Assembly: GCF_023501975.1 (NCBI RefSeq)
Contig: NZ_JAMFLH010000008.1
Location: 62,001 to 126,000 of the forward strand
Direction: 5' to 3'
DNA: 64,000 bases
Source of the DNA: Altererythrobacter sp. KTW20L
GTDB lineage: Bacteria; Pseudomonadota; Alphaproteobacteria; Sphingomonadales; Sphingomonadaceae
Part shown: piece by piece, positions 43,728-51,996 of the stretch
Numbering within the stretch: the stretch's first letter is position 1
How the letters are laid out: each line of letters starts with the position of its first letter
Program-made: the position numbers and the translations under genes
The notes under the pieces: model-generated
Databases searched by the model: none
Seen by the model: the letters and a program-made list of their open reading frames with translations, nothing else
What the model was told of the DNA's origin: nothing

Positions 43728-44687
43728 TTACGGTCGGATCACCCGCGCAAAGGCGAGCGGATCGACATTGCCGCCGCTGGCAATCACCACCGTGCCCTCA
43801 TCCACCGCCACCTTGCCCGCCAACACCGCCGCCAGCGCCACCGCGCCGCCGGGTTCCAGCACCAGCCGCAATCGCGAGAAGGCATAGCGCTGCGCCGTGC
43901 ACACCTCTTCCTCGGTCACAGACAGGCCGAAGGCACACCGCGCCTGCAACACGGCGAAGTTGAGCGGCGAGGTGGCGAAGGTCTGCAAGGCATCACAGGC
44001 CGTCGGCGGTGGATTGGCCCCGACGGTCTGGATCGATCCGCTGGCGAGCGAGCGCGCCACGTCATCCCATCCGGCCGGTTCAACCGGCACGACCTCGGCC
44101 CCCGGACAGGCGAGCGCCAGGCCCGCTGTCAGCCCGCCTCCGCCGCAGCAGGCCACGATCCGCGCAGGTTCGCGCCCCAGTTGCGCCGCCGCCTCGATCC
44201 CCGCGCTGCCCTGGCCTTCGATCACCCATGGATCGGCAAAGGCATGGACATAGGCCGCGCCGCGCTCTGCCGACAAAGCCCGCCCAATCGCCTCGCGGTC
44301 CTCGGTCATGCGGTCGTACAGCACGACCTCGGCCCCCAGTTCGCGGGTCCGCTCCAACTTGATCGGCGGGGCATCGCGCGGCATCACGATGGTGGCCGCC
44401 ATGCCCAGCTTGCGCGCCGCCCAGGCCACGCCCTGCGCATGGTTGCCGCTTGATACCGCCACCACGCCGCGCGCACGCTCATCGTCGGAAAGGTCGGTCA
44501 GCCGGTGCCACGCGCCCCTGATCTTGAATGCGCCGACCGGCTGCAAACATTCGGCCTTGAGCCAGAACATTCGCCCGTCATGCTCCACCGGCAAAAGCGG
44601 GGTGGGGGCCAGGATTTGCGCCACTTTTTCCGCCGCGCGCAGCACGCCTGTGCGATCAGGACTTCGACTTGTCATGCGATCCGTCAT
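43728..44687 (-). CDS. PLP-dependent threonine/serine dehydratase
   Basis: A 319-residue fold-type II PLP enzyme. The PLP lysine is in PVGAFKIRGAW (near residue 54), the substrate loop is SSGNHAQG (near 79-86), and the phosphate-binding glycine loop is CCGGGGLTAG (near 180). It deaminates threonine or serine to the 2-oxo acid. No C-terminal ACT-like regulatory domain is present, so it is of the catabolic (TdcB-like) type rather than the feedback-controlled IlvA; serine racemase activity cannot be excluded. It is divergent from the DHS-like gene with a 117-bp gap. Confidence 0.87.
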   Translation of the reverse strand: MTDRMTSRSPDRTGVLRAAEKVAQILAPTPLLPVEHDGRMFWLKAECLQPVGAFKIRGAWHRLTDLSDDERARGVVAVSSGNHAQGVAWAARKLGMAATIVMPRDAPPIKLERTRELGAEVVLYDRMTEDREAIGRALSAERGAAYVHAFADPWVIEGQGSAGIEAAAQLGREPARIVACCGGGGLTAGLALACPGAEVVPVEPAGWDDVARSLASGSIQTVGANPPPTACDALQTFATSPLNFAVLQARCAFGLSVTEEEVCTAQRYAFSRLRLVLEPGGAVALAAVLAGKVAVDEGTVVIASGGNVDPLAFARVIRP

Positions 44688-44804
44688 AAGGGTTATCGAA
44701 TTACATGTTTACCTCAGGGCCGCCACCCACTATCGGGCGCGCCCTTCGCATCGGGAACCCCTGCATCCAGGGGCGATTGCCCGTTAAGGAAGCTGGAGAC
44801 CGTG

Positions 44805-45857
44805 ATGACCGAACAGAAGATCAACGACACCCGCAAGGCAGAGCTGCTGTCCACCACTGTCGAGCACATCGACATCACCAGTTTCGATGCCCGGCCGATC
44901 ATCGACCAGATGGGCAAGATGAGCTTCACCAGCCGTGATCTGGCCCGAGCCACCCGCATCTACAACCAGATGCTGGAAGACAAGGACTGCACCATCTTCC
45001 TCGTCATCGCCGGTTCCACCAGCGCGGGCGGCTGCATGGACCTCTATGCCGAACTGATCCGTTCGAACATGGTCGATTGCGTGGTCGCCACCGGCGCCAC
45101 CATCGTGGACATGGATTTCTTCGAAGGCCTTGGCCACAAGCATTACCAGGCGCTGGAAATCCCCGACGACGACACGCTGCGCTCGCTCTACATCGACCGC
45201 ATCTACGATACCTATATCGATGAAGAACAGCTTCAGGACTGCGACTTCACGATCAACAAGATCGCCAACGAGCTGGAGCCGAAGGCCTATTCCAGCCGCG
45301 CATTCATCCGCGAGATGGGCAAGTACCTGTGCGAACATGGCAAAAAGGAAAACAGCCTCGTCAAGCTGGCCTACGAGCATGACGTGCCGATCTTCTGCCC
45401 CGCTTTCGTGGACAGCAGCGCCGGGTTCGGCCTCGTCAAGCACCAGGTGGACCGCATGAAGGAGGGCAAGCCCTACATGATGCTCGATGCCATCGCCGAT
45501 TTTCGCGAACTGACCGACATCAAGATCCAGGCGGGCGAGAGTGGCCTGCTGATGGTGGGCGGCGGCGTGCCGAAGAACTTCATCCAGGACACGGTCGTCT
45601 GTGCCGAAATCCTGGGTCATGAGGACGTGGCGGTGCACAAGTATGCCGTACAGATCACCGTGGCCGACGTGCGCGACGGCGCCTGCTCATCCTCCACGCT
45701 GCAGGAAGCGGCGAGCTGGGGCAAGGTCAACACCGGCATCGAACAGATGGTCTTCGCCGAAGCAGGCTCGGTCATGCCGCTGCTGGCATCGGATGCCTAC
45801 CACCGCGAACACTGGAAGACCCGCGACAAGCGCCGCTGGGCCAAGCTGTTCGAATAA
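44805..45857 (+). CDS. Deoxyhypusine synthase-like protein (likely homospermidine-type synthase)
   Basis: A 350-residue NAD-binding protein of the deoxyhypusine synthase fold. The active-site Lys is conserved as K307 in EAASWGKVNTG, and VIAGSTSAGGC and GGGVPKNFIQ form nucleotide-binding loops. Bacteria lack eIF5A, the usual substrate, and bacterial members act on free polyamines, commonly making homospermidine or related compounds from putrescine-like donors. A decarboxylase of the ornithine type lies 6 kb downstream, which fits polyamine synthesis. I chose the ATG at 44805, preceded by GCTGGAGACC. The exact product needs biochemistry. Confidence 0.85.
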   Translation: MTEQKINDTRKAELLSTTVEHIDITSFDARPIIDQMGKMSFTSRDLARATRIYNQMLEDKDCTIFLVIAGSTSAGGCMDLYAELIRSNMVDCVVATGATIVDMDFFEGLGHKHYQALEIPDDDTLRSLYIDRIYDTYIDEEQLQDCDFTINKIANELEPKAYSSRAFIREMGKYLCEHGKKENSLVKLAYEHDVPIFCPAFVDSSAGFGLVKHQVDRMKEGKPYMMLDAIADFRELTDIKIQAGESGLLMVGGGVPKNFIQDTVVCAEILGHEDVAVHKYAVQITVADVRDGACSSSTLQEAASWGKVNTGIEQMVFAEAGSVMPLLASDAYHREHWKTRDKRRWAKLFE

Positions 45858-45900
45858 GGCTGCTTCGCTAACCTAACCGGGATTAGTCACCCCGGCCTTG

Positions 45901-45948
45901 TGCCGGGGTCCAGCTTGTCGCCAAGTGGCGAAAAGTCGGACCCCGGCA
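45901..45948. repeat. Inverted repeat in the gap after the DHS-like gene
   Basis: TGCCGGGGTCC (45901-45911) pairs with GGACCCCGGCA (45938-45948), and an inner TCGCC/GGCGA stem makes a compound hairpin. It lies between convergent genes and resembles dispersed repeats of related genomes; it may also stop transcription. Confidence 0.65.
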
Positions 45949-46004
45949 CAGGTCGGGTGGAGAGCGGCCGACCTTGCTTTAAGCTGGCAGCCGCCCCTTC
46001 GCAG

Positions 46005-47114
46005 TCAGCGTCCAGCGGGGCCCACCGGCTGGAGCAAGCCGCCTGCCATCCTGCCCTCGGCGTCGAGTGTGGCCGACATTATCACCGCGCCGTTCGCAAA
46101 CTCGAGGTTGTAGGCATCGTCGCCCCTCGGGCCGCGTTCGCGGAAAGTCACCGACTTCAGTTCGCCTAACCCTCTGAACATGGAATGGGTCATGGGCAAA
46201 TCGCGGCGGACGATTTCGGCAAACTGCGGAGAGAGCTTGTCGTATTCGGGCGAGCCACTCGCCAGCCCGGCGACAAGGATCCGCAAGGCAGCCTCGGTGC
46301 CTGGTGCGGCTGGAGCCACGGAGGGTCCCACAGGTTGGAGCATGCCGCCCGCCATCCTGCCCTCGGCGTCAAGTGCGACTGACATGATCACTTCACCATT
46401 AGCAAAGGACAGGTTGTAGGTGTCGTCGTCTCTCGGGCCGCGCCCACGGAAAATCACTGACTGCAATTCGCCCATTCCCCTGAACAGCGGATGTGTCATG
46501 GCCAGATCCCGGCGCACGACTTCGGCGAACTGCGGAGAAAGCGTTTCGTATTCGGGCGCGCCACTCGCCAGTCCGGCGACAAGGCTTCGCACGGCGGCCT
46601 CGGTGCCGGGATTGGGCTCGGAAGCAGGTGCGGCGGTTTGTTCTTTCCCGACCGCAGTCGGCGGGTTTGTCGGCCCCTCAATGGCACCGGATGACTGAAG
46701 CCCGATTATCAGGGCGAATGCTGCAAAAGCGCTCATGAGTATTGCTCCCGAGACCAGATAAGCTCGGTGGCGCGTGGTCCACGCGGTCTCGCTTCGTGGG
46801 GCGGCCACTGAGCCCTGTTCATCGGACTTGGCATTGCCTGAGGGTAGGGCCGATGAGTTGGGTCCCAGCCGACCGTACCGATCCGACAGTTCCACAAGTT
46901 TCGCAGCTTCAAGCGATGAGGAGAGGCCGAGCTTGGCGCGAGCCATCTTCAACCGCTTCTCGACAGCGTGAGGAGATATAGCCAGATCAAGCGCCATTTG
47001 CTTGGCCGTCTGGTGCAGCAGGCAGCGCTTGAGGCATTCCCGTTCAGCTTCGGTCAGACGCAGGATGGCTGCCTGAGTGCTATCATCGATCTCTTCCACC
47101 CTCATGTCGGCCAT
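46005..47114 (-). CDS. Membrane-bound LuxR-type HTH protein with two tandem extracytoplasmic repeats
   Basis: A 369-residue protein. The N-terminus has a LuxR-type helix-turn-helix (LTEAERECLKRCLLHQTAKQ and ISPHAVEKRLKMARAKLG, about residues 18-60). A single membrane helix follows (YLVSGAILMSAFAAFALIIGL, about 128-148), then two tandem copies of a roughly 85-residue domain. The copies share EAA-R-LVAGLASG-PEY, LSPQFAE-VRRDL and YNL-FANG--IMS--LDAEGRMAGG. The plan is that of a ToxR-like one-component regulator with its sensor in the periplasm. I chose the start at 47114 (MADMRVEE); an ATG at 47105 is possible. A long in-frame extension upstream lacks domain features. Function unknown. Confidence 0.75.
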   Translation of the reverse strand: MADMRVEEIDDSTQAAILRLTEAERECLKRCLLHQTAKQMALDLAISPHAVEKRLKMARAKLGLSSSLEAAKLVELSDRYGRLGPNSSALPSGNAKSDEQGSVAAPRSETAWTTRHRAYLVSGAILMSAFAAFALIIGLQSSGAIEGPTNPPTAVGKEQTAAPASEPNPGTEAAVRSLVAGLASGAPEYETLSPQFAEVVRRDLAMTHPLFRGMGELQSVIFRGRGPRDDDTYNLSFANGEVIMSVALDAEGRMAGGMLQPVGPSVAPAAPGTEAALRILVAGLASGSPEYDKLSPQFAEIVRRDLPMTHSMFRGLGELKSVTFRERGPRGDDAYNLEFANGAVIMSATLDAEGRMAGGLLQPVGPAGR

Positions 47115-47308
47115 CGTAGCACCTTGAGAGCCGTTACCAACCCCGCCTGGCTGGTACCCCATCGGTCGAACCCTCCTCGCGTGAAGGCAATGCCAGATTG
47201 GGTTGCGCTTCGACCAAGGGTGCCTTGGTTGCAGGTTCGCTCGGCAACGATCGGGTCCAGAGCTTTGAAAAATGCGACGACAGTGAGCCACCGCAGCGCC
47301 GCAATGGC

Positions 47309-47695
47309 CTAGTCCGAAACTGCCAACAGCGATGAAATCGCAACAACGACCTGTGCCGGCACGAAAGGCTTGGCGATCATGATGCTGGAGGGAACGCCTT
47401 TCGAAGTCCATTCGTGTTCGCTGGCGGCGCTTACGTAAACGACCGGGAGTCCGGCAACCAGTTCGCGGGCGGTGCGCGCCACGTCCCATCCATCCGGCCC
47501 GTCGCCCAGGTTGACGTCGGTGATGACGCCGTGGAGCTGGTCGGACTGCTCGTTCAGCACGGCCAGGGCATCGGGCCCTGAATTGGCCACGATGACGTTG
47601 AAACCGGCCTCTTCCAGCTCTCCCAGAAGCATTTCCTGGATCAGGATTTCGTCTTCGGCGTAGAGCAGGGTTGGCGCCGCGGAATCGGGATTCAT
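47309..47695 (-). CDS. Single-domain response regulator
   Basis: A 128-residue receiver: acidic pair in YAEDEILIQEML (near residues 14-15), phospho-acceptor Asp in HGVITDVNLGDGPDG (near 60), and Lys in MIAKPFVPAQ (near 109). There is no output domain. It resembles the single receivers that accompany HWE/HisKA_2 kinases in alphaproteobacteria. Such a kinase lies 134 bp upstream on the same strand (47829-48851), making it the likely partner. Confidence 0.85.
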   Translation of the reverse strand: MNPDSAAPTLLYAEDEILIQEMLLGELEEAGFNVIVANSGPDALAVLNEQSDQLHGVITDVNLGDGPDGWDVARTARELVAGLPVVYVSAASEHEWTSKGVPSSIMIAKPFVPAQVVVAISSLLAVSD

Positions 47696-47828
47696 GTGGC
47701 GTCCTGTGGTTGCTGCGGGGGAATATCCTGACTGGTTAACGCCAGTGCGGGGCTTTCGTGCCCGAATAGTTCAGAACGGCGAGACCGCCATCAAGGCGTC
47801 GCGCTCGCCCAGCGCCGCCGATGGCCGA

Positions 47829-48851
47829 TCAGCTTTCGTGATGGACGATGGATACCCGCACGCCCGGCTTTGCATCGGTCGTCTCGACCACCGCCCCAAG
47901 GCTGGAAGCCAGTGCGGCCACGATATTGGTGCCCAGTCCGGCCTCAGCCGTATAGTCGCCGGTCGGCAGGCCCACGCCGTTATCGGTGACCGACATGGTC
48001 CAGTCTGACCCGTCGGCACGGTAGCCGACATCGATCTGCCCGATCCGCCCGCCTGGGAAGGCATGCTTGAGAGCGTTGATGACCAGTTCGGTCACGATCA
48101 GTCCAAGGCTGATCGATACGTCGGCGCTGGTCGTGCTGTCATCCGCTGTCACGTCGAGCGAGATTTGCTCGTGATCGCGGATCATCGAGGCGCCGATGCT
48201 GCGGCACAGGTCGGTGAAATAGGAACGCAGTTCGACATCGCCCAGCTGCGATACGGCCAGCTTCTGCTGCAGGGTTGCGACCGACATGATCCGCTGGTGC
48301 GCATCGTGCAGGTTGGCGCGCGTTTCTTCCGACTGGGTGCGCCGCGCGCTCTGCATCAGGACGCTGGCGATGATCTGGAGGCTGTTGGCCACCCGGTGCT
48401 GCAATTCCTGCAGCAGGATCGCCTTTTCGCGCACCAGGTCGTCCTTGAGCTTGTCGGCCAGGCGCGCATCGGTCACGTCCATCACGGTGACGAGCAGGCG
48501 CGTTTCGGCCCCGCTGGCATAGGCCAGCTTGCGGGCAGTGACGACGAGCCGCCGGACGGGAACCTTGTTTCGCTTCAGGTCCATCTCGTAGGTATCGATT
48601 GCCGCATTGCTGCGCGCGGTGGCGTTGAGCAGCGATTCCAGCTGCGGGACATTCCACTCGCCCGCGCCGATGGAGCCGACCTTGTGCCCCGCCAGTTCCG
48701 CTGCATCGAGATCGAATACCCGGCTGAAGGACTGGCTCGCGGCCAGGATGGTCAGGGTGTCGTCGAGCAGGAGGAGCGGAGCGTTGGAGCTGTGAATGAC
48801 CGCAAGCAGCAGGCTGTCATCGACTGCGGTCGCGGGGGTGTAGGAAGTCAT
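47829..48851 (-). CDS. PAS-domain sensor histidine kinase, HWE/HisKA_2 type
   Basis: A 340-residue soluble kinase. An N-terminal PAS domain (about 10-130) is followed by a HisKA_2 phospho-acceptor region with LLQELQHRVANSLQII (His near residue 150) and an HATPase domain with LGLIVTELVINALKHAF and DNGVGLP. No membrane helix is seen, so it senses a cytoplasmic signal. It is adjacent to a single-domain receiver, its probable target. In related bacteria this kinase class often feeds the general stress response, but no PhyR or EcfG gene is here. The ATG at 48851 (MTSYTPATA) is chosen; one 11 codons upstream is possible. Confidence 0.87.
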   Translation of the reverse strand: MTSYTPATAVDDSLLLAVIHSSNAPLLLLDDTLTILAASQSFSRVFDLDAAELAGHKVGSIGAGEWNVPQLESLLNATARSNAAIDTYEMDLKRNKVPVRRLVVTARKLAYASGAETRLLVTVMDVTDARLADKLKDDLVREKAILLQELQHRVANSLQIIASVLMQSARRTQSEETRANLHDAHQRIMSVATLQQKLAVSQLGDVELRSYFTDLCRSIGASMIRDHEQISLDVTADDSTTSADVSISLGLIVTELVINALKHAFPGGRIGQIDVGYRADGSDWTMSVTDNGVGLPTGDYTAEAGLGTNIVAALASSLGAVVETTDAKPGVRVSIVHHES

Positions 48852-49256
48852 TGATTGCGGCCTTTCTGGCTGCCTAAGCGTCAAAGCTCATGCGGGGGAG
48901 CAAACGCGGTCCTGCGAGTCATTGCTGCGGCAGGCGTAGGGGTGGCGCGCTGCGACCATAGCAGATTATCCCGTGCACCGTGCCATCAATTCGACCGGGC
49001 CATTTGAATGTCCGATCCGTGCCTGCCGCCCGGCACATTGCGACCATAATGGGGCCACCCCGGCGCCGCATTTGTAACGGTTCGTCGCAGCAAATGCTCC
49101 AATGCCCGCATCCGCAGTCCTCCAGCCGGAACGTTCATCTTCACCCAAGGTTGGCCCGAGCAGTCAGGGTCCCGAGGTGTTCAAGGGGCGCTTGCACGTC
49201 GCTCAGGCAGCCCTGCGGTTCACGCTGCGCTGTCACGGGTTGAAGGAGAAACACGA
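48852..49256. other. Gap between kinase and OmpA-family genes
   Basis: No convincing gene in this 405-bp divergent gap. It must hold the promoters of both neighbours. A possible EcfG-type promoter is noted at 49128-49152. Confidence 0.5.
49128..49152 (+). promoter_or_regulatory. Possible EcfG-type stress promoter before the OmpA-family gene
   Basis: GGAAC (49128-49132), a 16-base spacer and GGTT (49149-49152) approach the alphaproteobacterial stress-sigma consensus GGAAC-N16/17-CGTT, with one mismatch in the -10 element. It lies about 105 bp before the start. Confidence 0.3.
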
Positions 49257-50183
49257 ATGCGAAACAATTCCACCAGGATTTTCACCGGCTCGGTCACGCT
49301 TGCGGCCATTGCCATGCTGGCCATGCCGGCATCTGCCCAGCAGGCCTTTGCAGACGCGCGCTATGCCGACAGCGAAAGCGTGATCACCGTGCAGGGCCAG
49401 GTTCCCGCCGACCTGGCGGGTCTGCCTGCCGGTCCCGAGATCGAAGGCTTCATTTCGGCCCGTCGCGGCAACGAGATGGAAGTGACCAGCGCCGATGGCG
49501 GCAACACGCTGACCTATCTGAGCGATGCGACCGAAATCCGCGGGCGGGGTGGTTTCCTCGGCCTCAGCCGTGACCAGCTCGCCTCGGATGCGCTGCTCAA
49601 CGGCCTTCCGGTAACGGTGCAGACGGTCGAATATGGCGGCGGCCTGATCGCCAGCCGCGTGCGCCTGCGCAATTCCGACCTTGAGACCGCTTCGATGATC
49701 CAGCGCGCCACCAACCAGCGCTTTGGCGAAAACGAGACGGCGATCGCGGAAAATGCCGCCGCCACCGAAGCTCTGCGCGGCCGCGTTGCCAATATCGACC
49801 AGTACAACATCAAGGGTACGACCAACGCTTATTTCGACACCGGCAAGTGGCAGCTTTCCGCCGCGGCCCAGCGCGAGCTGTGCGAAGCGGCGGCCCAGGC
49901 CGAGCAGATGGACAATGCCCTGCTGCTGGTGGTTGGCTATACCGACAACGTGGGCGACCAGGAGTTCAACCAGACCCTGAGCGAGCGGCGAGCGGGCCGG
50001 GTGGTCAACCACCTGCAGCAGCAGTGCGGCTGGGCACCGTGGCGCATGCTGACACCCACCGGCATGGCCGAAGCCGATCCGCTGGCCGACAACCATACGC
50101 CGCAGGGCCGGGCGCAGAACCGCCGCGTGTCGGTCAACGTGCTGGTCAGCAAGGCGGTTGACGATACCGGCATGGGCGGCTGA
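49257..50183 (+). CDS. OmpA-family outer-membrane/peptidoglycan-binding protein
   Basis: A 308-residue protein with a signal peptide (about 1-28, AAIAMLAMPASAQQ). A middle region of roughly 130 residues resembles a DUF5666-like or beta-rich segment (ITVQGQV, ITYLSDATEIRGRGG-like strands). A C-terminal OmpA domain follows (about 190-300) with YFDTGKWQLS, VVGYTDNVGDQEFNQ, LSERRAGRV and NRRVSVNV, which binds diaminopimelate in the cell wall. It lacks the eight-stranded N-terminal barrel of classical OmpA, so it is probably a periplasmic linker or envelope-stress protein. AAGGAGAAACACG is a good ribosome site. Confidence 0.85.
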   Translation: MRNNSTRIFTGSVTLAAIAMLAMPASAQQAFADARYADSESVITVQGQVPADLAGLPAGPEIEGFISARRGNEMEVTSADGGNTLTYLSDATEIRGRGGFLGLSRDQLASDALLNGLPVTVQTVEYGGGLIASRVRLRNSDLETASMIQRATNQRFGENETAIAENAAATEALRGRVANIDQYNIKGTTNAYFDTGKWQLSAAAQRELCEAAAQAEQMDNALLLVVGYTDNVGDQEFNQTLSERRAGRVVNHLQQQCGWAPWRMLTPTGMAEADPLADNHTPQGRAQNRRVSVNVLVSKAVDDTGMGG

Positions 50184-50213
50184 TCTGTCGCACTGAAGTA
50201 ACTGCGGGAATGG

Positions 50214-50247
50214 CGGCGGGATGGGCGATGGCCTGTCCCGCCGTTTT
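50214..50247 (+). terminator. Rho-independent terminator after the OmpA-family gene
   Basis: CGGCGGGA (50214-50221) pairs with TCCCGCCG (50236-50243), followed by TTTT. It lies between convergent genes. Confidence 0.7.
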
Positions 50248-50254
50248 CCTTTGC

Positions 50255-51196
50255 TCAGCTCGGGGTGTCGTTCAGCGTGGCGGCCAAGTCTGCCATCGAC
50301 ATGAACTGGGCGACGCATGTCTCCACCATCTCGCGGTCGCGCCGCGCATCGAGCGATCCGCTTTCGAACATGTTGCTGGTTTCCAGCAGCACGGTCACTT
50401 CGCGATCATGGAACAGGGTGCGGATCTTCTTGCCGGAAAAAGCCCGTTCCAGCGCGATCAGCCGTTCGACATAGGTCGGATGGACAAGGTATCGCGCCTC
50501 TACCTGGTCGGTCGAATAGATGGTGAACTCGTCCTCGAAGCCGGGATGGACCATGTCCACTTTCGCCAGATCGAGGCCAGCGATGGCAAGGCTGTCCTTC
50601 TCACCGAAGAACCCGAATTTCTTGTGCTTGTTTGCCCGTTCCACCAGCGTGGTGCCGTGGAACCTGCGGTCGCAGGCGATGGTCATCACCGGGCCGCGGA
50701 ACACGGTGACGTAATGGGTGTTCTTGCCGCTCTGGCGCTTCTGCTTGAGGTCAGCCTCGTGCAGGGTGAAGGCCCGCCCGCCAAGGTCTCCGCTCCACAG
50801 GTCCTCGAAACTTGAACGGTGGAAGTGGGGGACCATTTTGAACGTTGTGGCTCGCTGGAAGCCCGCGCCGGGCTCGAGATCGTGCGTGTATTCCAGCCCC
50901 AGCGCGCGGGCGAGGGCGGAGTTGATCCCTTCCTTGGTCTGGCGGATCGCCTTGGCGCGCGGGGCATAGATCCACACGCCCCCGGCGATCCCCATGGCGC
51001 CGATCAGCCAGGCGGTGAAACCCCCCAGGTCGAAACCGAACAGCAGCAGGGCCGAGGCGGGCAGCACCACGAAGGCAGATTTGACCAGCCGCCCGTTGCT
51101 CTTATCCTTCGCCTCCTCGCGCACCGCCGCCTGGCCTTGCAGCCAAACTCCAAGCTCGCCCGCCATCAGCGCATCGATATCGGGCCGTTCGATCAT
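50255..51196 (-). CDS. DUF3137-domain membrane protein
   Basis: A 313-residue protein with two adjacent membrane helices (SAFVVLPASALLLFGF and GFTAWLIGAMGIAGGVWIYA, about residues 40-80) followed by a large soluble DUF3137 domain (YVTVFRGPVMTIACD, FEDEFTIYSTDQVEARYL). DUF3137 proteins are commonly encoded beside LemA, as here, where a lemA gene is divergent 77 bp away. The function of the pair is not established. I chose the ATG at 51196 (MIERPDIDAL); an upstream ATG at 51238 adds a non-conserved stretch. Confidence 0.85.
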   Translation of the reverse strand: MIERPDIDALMAGELGVWLQGQAAVREEAKDKSNGRLVKSAFVVLPASALLLFGFDLGGFTAWLIGAMGIAGGVWIYAPRAKAIRQTKEGINSALARALGLEYTHDLEPGAGFQRATTFKMVPHFHRSSFEDLWSGDLGGRAFTLHEADLKQKRQSGKNTHYVTVFRGPVMTIACDRRFHGTTLVERANKHKKFGFFGEKDSLAIAGLDLAKVDMVHPGFEDEFTIYSTDQVEARYLVHPTYVERLIALERAFSGKKIRTLFHDREVTVLLETSNMFESGSLDARRDREMVETCVAQFMSMADLAATLNDTPS

Positions 51197-51273
51197 GCGA
51201 TAGGTTCCCCTTCCCGTATGCCCCCATTGATGGCACAAAAGCGGGGCGACAGGGATAGCTTCAGGGGGATCAG

Positions 51274-51825
51274 ATGGAAATTATCGTAGTCGGCGCAGTG
51301 CTGTTGGTGCTCGCGCTGGTGGTTGTAGGGATCTACAACCGGCTGGTGGCCCTGAGGCAGAACGTCAACCAGGGCGTGGCCGACATCGATGCGCAACTGC
51401 GCCAGCGGCATGACCTCATCCCCAACCTCGTCAACACGGTGAAAGGCTATGCCGCGCACGAGGCAGGCACGCTGGAATCGGTCATTGCTGCGCGCAATGC
51501 GGCGGCCAGCGGCTCGCCCGATTCGGCCAATGAGGCGCAACTGCGTGTAGCGCTCGACAAGCTTCTGGCCCTGGGCGAGGCCTATCCCGACCTCAAGGCC
51601 AGCGCCAACTTCCAGGAACTTCAGCGCGAGCTGGGCGACGTGGAAGACAAGCTGGCCGCCGCCCGCCGCGCGCTCAATGCCGCCGTTTCGCGGTATAATA
51701 CGGGAATCGAAAGCTTTCCCGCTATCCTGTTCGCCGGGATGCTCGGCTTCCGCGAAGCGGATTTTAACAAGCTGGATGACAGCGAACGCGGCGTGGTCGA
51801 TGCCGTGCCCGACGTGAAGTTCTGA
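51274..51825 (+). CDS. lemA: LemA family protein
   Basis: A 183-residue protein with an N-terminal membrane helix (IIVVGAVLLVLALVVVGIYN) followed by the conserved LVALRQNVNQGVADIDAQLRQRHDLIPNL segment region (about 23-51) and a helical coiled-coil body ending in the LGFREADFNKLD-like motif. LemA proteins are widespread anchored proteins with an outward or periplasmic helical domain and no settled function. Divergent from the DUF3137 gene, its usual partner. AGGGGGATCAG precedes the ATG. Confidence 0.92.
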   Translation: MEIIVVGAVLLVLALVVVGIYNRLVALRQNVNQGVADIDAQLRQRHDLIPNLVNTVKGYAAHEAGTLESVIAARNAAASGSPDSANEAQLRVALDKLLALGEAYPDLKASANFQELQRELGDVEDKLAAARRALNAAVSRYNTGIESFPAILFAGMLGFREADFNKLDDSERGVVDAVPDVKF

Positions 51826-51996
51826 CCCCTCGCGCCAATCGCGTCAGCGCAAAACCGGAACAATCGGCGCACTTGTCCCTTGCATCAGTGAGCGGCGGCT
51901 TTATATGCGCTGCTCCTGCTGCCCCATGGGGACTTCCAAACCGCAAGGCAGCTTTGTTGTTGTAATGGCCGAAAGGCCTATTGGGGGTCCCTTGAG

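Noticed and set aside
48980-49243. Small gene in the gap before the OmpA-family gene
   Set aside because: The frame is Arg/Ser/Pro-rich with no domain and no ribosome site, and it would occupy the promoter region of the OmpA-family gene.
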